Position numbers and translations under genes: made by a program. Of a stretch of 64,000 bases of DNA, positions 55,457 through 64,000 are shown piece by piece. Below the pieces are notes generated by a model, which had not been told where the DNA came from, searched no databases, and was given only the letters and a program-made list of their open reading frames with translations. Positions within the stretch are counted from its first letter, which is position 1. The number at the start of each line of letters is the position of its first letter. Source of the stretch: Saccopteryx bilineata (Eukaryota; Chordata; Mammalia; Chiroptera; Emballonuridae); contig NC_089492.1 in assembly GCF_036850765.1 (NCBI RefSeq), forward strand, positions 75,961,982 through 76,025,981, in the 5' to 3' direction.

Positions 55457-57780
55457 GTGTGCTGGTCACCACTGCTGGCTCCGGAACCGACAGTCAGTGC
55501 TGGAATCCAGGCTCTGCAAATCATGGAGTAAGAAACACGTGGCTTTGAACAAGTCACTTACCCTGTCTGTACCCTTAGCTGCCCACATTGTAAAACAGGA
55601 ACAATAATACTGTGTGCCCAATGTAACTGTAGTGAGGGTTAGTAAGCTCATGCATCTGAAGTATTTGCCTGGATCATAGCAATTTGTCATTAAACATTAG
55701 CTTCCAATCAATTTAAGAATTCCCTGTCTTAGTTGTGGTGCAAACAAAAAAAATTAATTTAATAATATAACTTCTTTTGATTTACTTCTCAAAAAGTGAC
55801 TGAGGATGATGTGCTAAATCTATTTAAGAAAAAAATGTCACTTATATGGAAAAGACTTAGATTGTCTTTTGAAGTCATTCACTAGACAAGCAGAAATAAT
55901 TTGGAAACCTTAACCAATTATATGATTTTCAAAGAAATAAGAAAATACTGGGCCTAACTTTGTGTCATTATTTTCTAAATATACAAAGAAAGAACTGAAA
56001 AATCTGAATTGAAATCTTACAGAGCAAAATTTCCATTACTTATGAAACCAAAATTTTAGCCAAAAATATATTCTAGTAGGATAACTAGAAACAGGACAAA
56101 ATCTTTTTTACGAACCCTACCCTTTTTCTAGTTACTAAAGTCGTATCTGAAATGGAAGAGGCAGAGTGATAGAAAAACTTGATCATTTGCAACAAAAGGA
56201 AAACAATTAGGCTTATGCAGGTGAGAAGTAAACAGGGAAACTAAATCTGTATGCAGGTGTAAAGTGAACACCTGTGATACCATGCATTCTTATTTTTTCT
56301 TATTTTGCTTCTCAAATATCAGCTATTGGGAAAGAGTAGAAACAAGATACAGTGAAATGTGGAAATGAAAGTCAGCTCTTCCACAGAACATACTTCCTCT
56401 TGGACCTGCGTGTATGCAGTCAATGCCTAGGAGCACCCACTACTGAACACAGCAGTGAACAGAGTCAGGCACACGTGACGTACTCCTATGGTACTTACCG
56501 TGGGACAACCTCTAGCTTTTGCCAAGTTCAGCATGCCTTATACACTGCCTTCGGGACCACGTGGCTCTACCTCAAAATTATCACCAGAAAACTTCAGAAG
56601 ATAAAACCTATCCTGCTCCCAGACCTCCAGACTGTGGGTCTCTACCTAACTTCATGGGTTCCTAAAGGTTAATGGTGTGTTAGAAGAGTCTGTGAACCCA
56701 CTAATATTACATGCAAATATGTGTATTAATATACATCTATAAATTTGTCTAGATAAACAAGGTGCTTTTACTGTATTCTCAAGTGGGCCCATGACCCCCA
56801 GAAGTATAAACATTCACTGCTCTGGTGGTAGGAAAATTCCTACAGCCTGTCCCGTTTAAAAGACTGCTGCCATATTGCAACATGGAACACACTTGGAAAG
56901 TTCCTCCTCTGACCACACAATGCTCAACAATTTTATGACCAACAAATTATGCTTTGCTCATCTAAATTCTGTCCTCTAATGTTTTCAGTGCCGACAATCT
57001 AGTTGGTCTGTTACACAAAGACTTCTTCCAAAAAAACTGTTTATAGAACCTGGGCTCCAGCAACTCTTGCAATATAATCCTTGCATATGACTGCACCACA
57101 GAAAAATAACTCCTTAATTTGTGGTTAGAATAAGCAGTGCACAACAACCTACAGTGGGTGGCATGAAACTATCACAATTATAAAGTAACCAAGCAAATAA
57201 CACACTATGTCTATAACAGATAAAACGTTATAAATCCAAAACATACATTGCTATAAATAAAGTCTGTGGTTATTTGCTGAGGTCTTCTGACTACCTCGGC
57301 AGTGACAAGGGTTGCTCTTAGCATGCTTCATTCTGGAGAAACTGAAGGGATCTGACAGCCAGCTCCGTGACACCACAGGCATTGTTTGGGCTGAGAAGTG
57401 AGATGAACTAACTGCACTGGACAGCAACTTCGGGGAAACACTGCCTTTCGTGTAAACAAACACTAAAATTCCCTTTGGAAGCCATGACTCGGGAGAAGAG
57501 GGCAGCAGGCTTGTCCTGCTAAATCAGCATACCTGCAATTTGGGGAACCAATGAGTAAGAGCAATCAGTGTGTCTAAATGCATGTTTGTTGACAGCTGTA
57601 ATTGGGTCACTTCCCCAAAATTAAAATCACAGATTTTAGCACTGGGAAGGCTCTAAGAAAATCAACAAGACAATGGGACTGAGGATCAAAGATAATATGT
57701 GACATGCTCAAGCTGATGGACAGGACAGGAACGGAATCTCTTGATTCCCTTATGTTGCCATTCTCAAAAAAAAGTTCTTT
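55457..57780. other. Largely unique sequence
   Basis: A MIR-like phrase at about 55540-55680 ('AACAAGTCACTTACCCTGTCTGTACCC') is the only repeat hint. No coding exon is supported. Confidence 0.4.
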
Positions 57781-57784
57781 AAAA

Positions 57785-58385
57785 AGTTAATATATAACTC
57801 ACATACCACACAATTCATTCATTGAAAGGTGCACCTATTACCACCATCATTTGTTACTCTTTCATCACTCTAAAAGAAACTGCACCCCTTAGCCATCACC
57901 CGCCACACCCCTATCCCTCATCCTCCCATCCCGAGGCAACAACTAATCTACTTTCTACTCCTAAATATTTGCCTATTTTGGACACTTCACATACATGAAA
58001 TCATACAACATATAGCCCTGTGTGACTGGCTTCTCTCACTTGGTATATTGTTTCCAAGGTTCAGTCACGTTGTGTCATGTATTGGTACTTCATTACTTTT
58101 TATGGCCAAAGAGCATACCATTGTATGGAATACACACACTGTGTTTATCAGTTCATTAGTTGGTGGACATTTGAGTTGTTTCCACCACTTGGCTATTATG
58201 AATACAGCTATGAACATTTCTGTACAAGTTTTTGAATGGACATATGTTTCCATTTCTCTTGGGTACGTCTCTAGGAGTGGAATTGCTGGGTCGTACGGTA
58301 ACTGTTGAAGTACTACTCAAGGAAGTGCCAAGGTATCTTCCAAAGTGGCTGCACTACTTCACATTCTCATTCACCACAGAATTCC
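57785..58385 (-). mobile_element. Old L1 3' end, antisense
   Basis: 'ATGAAATCATACAACATATAGCCC', 'GTTCAGTCACGTTGTGTCATG', 'TTTTGAATGGACATATGTTTCC' and 'AGGAGTGGAATTGCTGGGTCGTACGGTAAC' (in pieces) are reverse L1 ORF2-end sequence. The 3'UTR is toward 57785. Confidence 0.85.
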
Positions 58386-59154
58386 TGCTTTTAAAATCAT
58401 AACAACTACTCAGACCATGATATACACTTATTTTCTGCTAATAGGTAACTGAAGAAAGAACCCAAGTATTGATATATTTTTAAAAAACAACACACTGGTA
58501 ATACATGAGATTAAGATCCAGAGTTCAGAACACAGGATAGCTCTAAATTAGTATTTTAAAAAGGGTTACCATGTAGTAAATATTCCCTTTATAACTTAAG
58601 CCATAAGAAAGCATTCTATATTCAATACAAGGGATATGGATATATGTCAAACATTTCTAAAATAATGGGAAATCTTAAACATAAATAATAAAGAAAAAAT
58701 TAAATTTTCTCAAAAACAAATAGAATTTATCTAGTTAGGTGATAGCTACATACTTTCAGTCATTAAGAGAAAACACTATCTTTAAGATAGAAAACTAATG
58801 GGTAGGGTATTCAACAGGGCAAAGTAAAAGCAGTATGCTGATGTGGGAAAGAAAATAAAATCTCGCATCGACAAACATATAAAGACACTAAAGAGTTACT
58901 TGTTCAATGTTTTGGTAAGCAATTTGGGATCTATGATGTCATAAGCTATGCAGCAACCTACACATCCTGCACAGGAAGGGGCTTTGCTTCTCTTCACCAC
59001 GTGTGCTTCCTGTGTAGGAGAATGACTAAAACCATATGCAAATAAAACAAAATCTGAGTCTAGATGAAAAACCTGGAAGGAAATTCACCAAAATGATTGG
59101 TGGATGTCAGAAGATCTTCCTTTTTTCTTTTCCTTTTTTTTTTGAAGTTTTAGC

Positions 59155-59300
59155 AGCATATTTTTTTAAACTGAGATAACTGACAGAACATTAATTTCAG
59201 GTAATGACATGATGACCTGAGATCTGTACATACTGTGACATGATCACCACAGTGCATCTAGTTCCCACCCACCCACCATCACATGGGGTTACACCACTGG
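59155..59300 (-). mobile_element. Old L1 3'UTR fragment, antisense
   Basis: 'TAACTGACAGAACATTAATTTCAGGTAATGACATGATGACCTGAGATCTGTACA' (in pieces), then 'GATCACCACAGTGCATCTAGTTCCCACCC', is reverse L1M 3'UTR. Confidence 0.7.
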
Positions 59301-61285
59301 ACCTATGAAGGTTTACAGTTTCCCTACTTAAGGAGTCTCTCATAGCTTTTCTTTTTACAGGAATGCAGGACTTTTACAAGTTGAAAGAAAAAAAAAATAA
59401 TAGCAAAAATACCAACATAATATAATTTTAGTAATTTGGCTTGAACCCCAAAGAACATTAGCTTTGACACAGCAGTAATTAACACACAGAATAAATGAAT
59501 TAAAGTTTTAACCTGAAATGAAGAAACCAAGAGAAGCAATTGGGTTTGGTCTGGTCATAAGTAGAAGATTATATAAAAATGTGAAAGGATACTGCATAAA
59601 TTCACACTGATGCATTTTAAGTAAGCCATAAAATTTTAACACGAAAGAGCACAGCATTTGATGATATTTACAATGACGGATGTCTAAATACTTTTTCTAC
59701 TTTCCATTTTATTATAAAAATGCAACTAGGAATATTTTGTTTGGTTAATTATCCAATTCAAAAAAGTGAACCTGAAACTAGAGCTATACACACAGAAATG
59801 TAGAAGGAGCACACTGCAATGTCATCGGTTAGAAAGACATCCTGAAATTCAGACTAGGAGGGCGCATGTGGGAGCAGTCTGTCCCTCTGCTAGTCAACAA
59901 CAGTTCACAGCTGACAATGGTGTGGCTAAATCTAGCGTAATTTAGAATTAGTTGATAACATCTCCAGTAAAGTGATTTGGTAAAACAGAAATCGGAGTGT
60001 GGCCTAAGATAAACTGTAGCTATACTTAATATTTCTTAAGTATTTTACATAAGATTTTTTGCAACGAAAAGTTGTCGAAATGCAAAAAGTGGTACCAGAG
60101 GTATGTTTAATTTGGTAAACATTTCACTTACTATTTTAAAAAGACAGAAAGCTCTGTCCTCAGTGAGCAGACTGCTCAGGACTCTGTCCTCACTCCGTGC
60201 AGGGAAGGGGGGGCGGGGGCTGGCGGCGCTCCAAGAGCCCGGGAACCAGGTTACTGACTGCAGACCCTCATAGCTTCTCCAGACCCGCATCTCCTTGCCT
60301 ACCGGAGTAAACAATGTTGCCTGGCTCAGAATCCTACTGGACCTTATCCTTTCTCTGCAAAAGTCAATGTAATTTACATCAAATACAGAAAGGACAGAAT
60401 AAAAAAGTTATGGTTACATATGAGAACTGAATAGAGAATTTGAATTATGACCTAATTTCACCCATTCTTCATTCCATTCCCATCTCTGAAAAAAATGAAA
60501 CAATAAGTAAATAAGCAGTTTCCAAGAATTGTGACATAATTTTATTTTCCAGAAAATGAAATCAGTGGATAGCCACCCTTAGGAAATGAGCAAAGAACAA
60601 ACTCATTCACCCATTAGTTAAAACATAATAATTAGAACGGAAAGAGGCAAAAAATCATTACTTTAATTATGTATTATGTTTTCTTTACTATAGAAAGTTG
60701 AAAAATGTTATCAGAAATCATCTGAAACAAACAAATCTTAGTAGCCGTTTCTAATATAAAAAGCATTCAGTTACTAATTTTTGTTCTGTTTTATATTTTT
60801 ATTTAAAGATAGGAAAAGTTCCATTGCCTTCAAAATTCAGCCACCCTATAAAGGAAAATAAGTTTTATTCTGAAAAATACAAAAGCAGAAAGGAAAAGTG
60901 TGCTGAGTGGCAGCCAGACCGGCTCCTTCCGAGGCAGCAGCGCCTCCCTGCAGCCGGGAGGGGCGGGCATCTCACACGCCGCTCAGCAGCTGCTGTCAGG
61001 AAGGTTTCTAAAAACCTTTTGCTTTCCAGAGAAAAGGGCAGAGAAGCTGACTGTCCCTCCCCATTCTCTTCCTGTCTTGAACACAGACGTGCTGCCCCAG
61101 AGAACCTGCGACCTCACTGTACCAATACACAAGAAAGCAGGAAGCCAGCACTGATGTCAAGTTTTGCTCAATGACCCCAGGAGCCACCAACGTTTAGAAT
61201 TCAAATGCAAGAGAAACAAGCCTCTATATGTTTAAGTCACAAGCCATCAAGGTATCTATGTGCAACTGAAACCCATCTAATGATC
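59301..61285. other. Largely unique sequence
   Basis: GC-richer patches at 60170-60300 and 60900-61110 give open frames of 89-116 codons. These have no recognisable domain, and no splice or promoter context was established. Confidence 0.4.
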
Positions 61286-61289
61286 TGGA

Positions 61290-61600
61290 GAGTCACTGAT
61301 TCTGAGGCTCACTTTCCTCATCTGTAAAGTAGGTACAATGAAAGTAAGGCATGAATGTACAGTATCTGTGTGACATACAGAAAAAGGTCAATAATGCCAG
61401 CTGTTCATGGTCATGATGATGACAGTGATGACCTCATTTAATTCTCACACCAACTGGAGTAAGTACTATCATTTCATTCATCTCTTTTAAAGGCAAGATA
61501 AGATAATTGAGATTCCTGTGAAGTGATGCAACTTGTCCAAGATCACACAATTAATATGTAGCAGAACCAGGATTCAAATTCAGAAATTCTCAGGGCCGGT
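61290..61600. mobile_element. Two MIR SINE fragments, sense then antisense
   Basis: 61290-61400 sense ('CTCACTTTCCTCATCTGTAAAG'). 61420-61600 antisense ('CTCATTTAATTCTCACACCAAC', 'CCAAGATCACACAATTAATATG', 'CAGAACCAGGATTCAAATTC'). Confidence 0.75.
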
Positions 61601-61789
61601 GATGCTTAGAAAAGCGACTCAATGTAGTAAGAGCAAAGAGAAATGCTGAATGTTCAAGCTGAACTCTGACAAGGAAGAAGCACTCAAGGTCAAATTGCAA
61701 ACATTCGTTAGGTACTAGAATGCTCCAGAGCAATTCAGGTTAGTCTGTGTTTCAGGCTACAGAAAAGCCTGTGACTGCGCCCATCAGGA

Positions 61790-62502
61790 GAAGCTCTGGC
61801 TGCTCTGAAAGACCTGGGTGTGCCTCAGCACTTAACTGTCCTGGTGCATAACCTGTACTGTGGACAGGAAGCCACTGTTGGGAGAGAGTATGGAGAGACA
61901 AAACGGCTTCCTGTAGGCAGAGATGTCAGCCAAGGAGGCATCTCATCTCCCTATGTGTTCAGTCTGTACACAGAACACATCATATGAAAAACTGGGCTAG
62001 AACCAAGGAAGGAGTAAAAATTGGTGGAAGAACTAGCAATAACTTATGACATGCAGATGACACCATCTTACAGGCAGAAAGTAGCAATGATTTAAAATGA
62101 ATTCCAATGAAAGTGAAGGAACAAAGTGTTAAAGCTGGACTACACTTGAACATCAAGAAGACAGAAATCATGACCACAGAAGAAATACACAACTCTAACA
62201 TAGGCAATGAAGACATTGAAATTGTCCAAGATTGCTGATCTTGGCACAGTCATCAATGCAGATGAAGACTGCAGTCAAGATCTCACGAGAAGGCTGAGTC
62301 TTGGAAAGGCAGCAAGGGAAGAATTAGGAAAGATCACTCAGAGCAAAGATGTGTCATTAGAGACCAAGGCTAAGACCATCCACACCCTTGTATTACCAAT
62401 TACTATCATATGTACAGATGAGAAAGCTAGACAGGGAAGAAGGCTGATAAGAAAAAAATTTCATTCACCTGAAATACATGTTGAAATATGGTCTACCTAT
62501 AT
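61790..62502 (+). mobile_element. RTE-clade LINE (BovB/MamRTE-like), 5' part of the fragment
   Basis: Plus-strand conceptual reading across several frames gives NLYCGQEATV-like, ISSPYVFSLYTEHI-like, ADDTILQAESSNDLK (gca gat gac at 62053-62061) and KAGLHLNIKKTEIM. This order is typical of RTE/BovB reverse transcriptases. Stops and frameshifts throughout make it a dead relic. The open frame at 62207-62584 begins inside it. Confidence 0.8.
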
Positions 62503-62816
62503 CAGGGGTCGGGAACCTATGGCTCGCGAGCCAGACGTGGCTCTTTTGATGGCTGCATCTGGCTCGCAGACAAACTTTATTTAAAAAAATAATAACGTTA
62601 AAAATATAAAACATTCTCATGTATTACAATCCATTTCCTACCACTCATGTTTATGGTTGTGGGTGGCTAGAGACAATCACAGCTGTCCTCTGGGACAACA
62701 AATTTTTATTGGATAATGAGTAAGGTACATGGGTCATTGCATGGCTCTCACGGAATTACATTTTCAAATATGTGGCGTTCATGGCTCTCTAAGCCAGAAA
62801 GGTTCCCTATACCCTG
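62503..62816. mobile_element. hAT-type MITE inserted in the RTE LINE
   Basis: The left end CAGGGGTCGGGAACCTATGG, the 'GGCTCGCGAGCC' and 'CATCTGGCTCGCAGAC' subterminal phrases and the right side 'GGCGTTCATGGCTCTC' with 'AGGTTCCC' form a hAT family with CAGGGGTCGGGAACC ends. The last bases of the right end are mutated and I could not confirm an 8-bp target duplication. It is about 314 bp with no transposase. Part of a stop-free frame crosses it by chance. Confidence 0.85.
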
Positions 62817-63140
62817 GACTGCCAGAAAGATGCAAGTGATCCTAGAGCAAATTAAGCTGAACACCACCCGAGGCAAATATGACAGAACTGAAGGTGTCTT
62901 ACTTCAGCCATGTCATGAGAAGGCAGGGTCTCTGGAAAAGACAATAATGCTGAGAAAAACAGAAAATAGCAGGAACAGAGGAAGACCAAATATGAGATGG
63001 AATGACTATAAAGAAGCCATAGGCTGAGTCTGTAGGAGCTGAGTAGGACCACCGAGAACAGGACACTGTAGACGTCACTTACTCATGAAGTCTCCAGGAA
63101 GCTGAGCTGACTCAATAGCATGTAACATACATAATGATTA
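62817..63140 (+). mobile_element. RTE-clade LINE, 3' part of the fragment
   Basis: The reading resumes after the hAT insert with WTARKMQVILEQI, then EKAGSLEKTIMLRKTE and NRGRPNMRWNDYKEAIG. This is the C-terminal 'R-G-R-P-x-M-R-W' region of RTE/BovB ORFs. A short 3' tail with 'TGAGCTGACTCAATAGCATG' follows. The pieces before and after the insert are collinear. Confidence 0.82.
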
Positions 63141-64000
63141 TGATAATATTAGACAATCACAAAGAACATATATCTCCTAATTTTAAATTCTGGAAAATAA
63201 TAAATTTTCATTGAATTCAACATTAATTTTATTTTTCTTCTTAAAACTGAGATGGCCTTCAATTCTTTACTAAAACAGGAATACTCAATCTTCAACAGAG
63301 GTAATTTTATTCCTTTATAACACCAAAGGAAAACTAAGAACAGTATATCTCCACCAATAATTGCAACACCCTACTGCTGTTAGCTAAATGCTTTATACTC
63401 CTCCTGTCTGTCAAAAAAGCAAGCAAGAACATTTATGGTGAACTTATAATCTGCAATGATTATACCACAAATTTAAAATTATTTTTGCCAAAAGATATAG
63501 GATATGTTTATTTTCTTAAAGTGACTTAAGATTCCTTTGGGGGGGAGAATTTCATAACAGTCCTAAAATTTAGGAAGTGGCTGCTGCTATTATTAGTCAT
63601 GAACATCGACACCATCACTAACATACAGAAGTTCTATTATGAACTATCACGTGCTGAGCTTACTTCTGGGATAAGCTCCTTCAAAGTTCAGAAGTTTCCT
63701 TCAGTGTAATAAATCAAATAACTTAAAAAAAATTCATGCTGAAGGCAGAATATTTGAAAAACAAGCTAAATTCAGAATTAAAGTTTCTAAATAAATGACA
63801 TTCAGGAAACAGGTGAGCTGAAATATTTGCAATTGCAATGAGAAAAAGATATTTCATGTCTGGAATAGATCTTGAGATTTAAAAAGCTTATATTTAGCTG
63901 TTAACTTTCAAAAATAGTTTAGTGTATATCTCTTTAATAAATGTAATATAACCGCTCTCTCCCCTAAAATGGGTGATGAGTAAAATAGAACCTTTGAGGT
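63141..64000. other. Unassigned AT-rich sequence
   Basis: No supported exon, repeat or RNA gene. Confidence 0.5.

Noticed and set aside
1..64000. tRNA genes at the SINE heads
   Set aside because: A- and B-box-like segments are present, but the cloverleaf is not maintained and each is joined to a SINE body and tail.
1..64000. CRISPR arrays, operons, prophage or bacterial features
   Set aside because: The window is clearly vertebrate nuclear DNA; direct repeats are SINEs, a minisatellite and microsatellites.

Overview
The window looks like ordinary non-coding DNA from a mammal, most probably a bat. It has no bacterial gene density, no operons and no long open frames outside repeats. The host call rests on many copies of tRNA-derived SINEs whose heads read like GCCCTGGCCGGTTGGCTCAG or CCTGACCAGGYGGTGGCGCAGTGGATAGAGC. 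I associate these with bats, particularly the horseshoe/leaf-nosed group, but I cannot confirm that by search. Ancient mammalian repeats (MIR, L2, an ERVL-MaLR-type LTR, Tigger) and bat-type DNA transposons support the same reading.

Layout. 1-7.3 kb: a 593-bp Tc1/mariner-type MITE, a 34-nt U2 snRNA retrocopy, L2, a Tigger-like transposase remnant, and an antisense L1 holding a 387-bp hAT element with a perfect 8-bp target duplication. 7.55-7.72 kb: the one stretch that looks like a real protein-coding exon, a minus-strand terminal exon of 55 codons from a gene I do not recognise. 7.7-31.5 kb: mostly unique or very old sequence with SINEs, MIR, a second copy of the MITE, two polypurine G-rich arrays, an antisense L2 and a MaLR-type LTR. 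31.6-33.7 kb: a 5'-truncated L1 with the second half of ORF2. 34-48 kb: more SINEs and old L1, a 92-bp CpG-rich minisatellite, a mariner MITE interrupted by two SINEs, and a 691-bp pogo-like MITE. 48-61 kb: mostly unique sequence with MIR, L1 and L2 fragments. 61.8-63.1 kb: an RTE-clade LINE interrupted by a hAT MITE.

Nearly all longer open frames are accidental or repeat-derived. I found no cooperating gene system. The most informative content is transposon history: two full-length copies of one deletion derivative carrying the same coding remnant, three copies of a short mariner MITE, two different hAT MITEs inside LINEs, and a tailless truncated U2 retrocopy with target duplications. Repeat names are given from recognised consensus patterns and were not checked with RepeatMasker.
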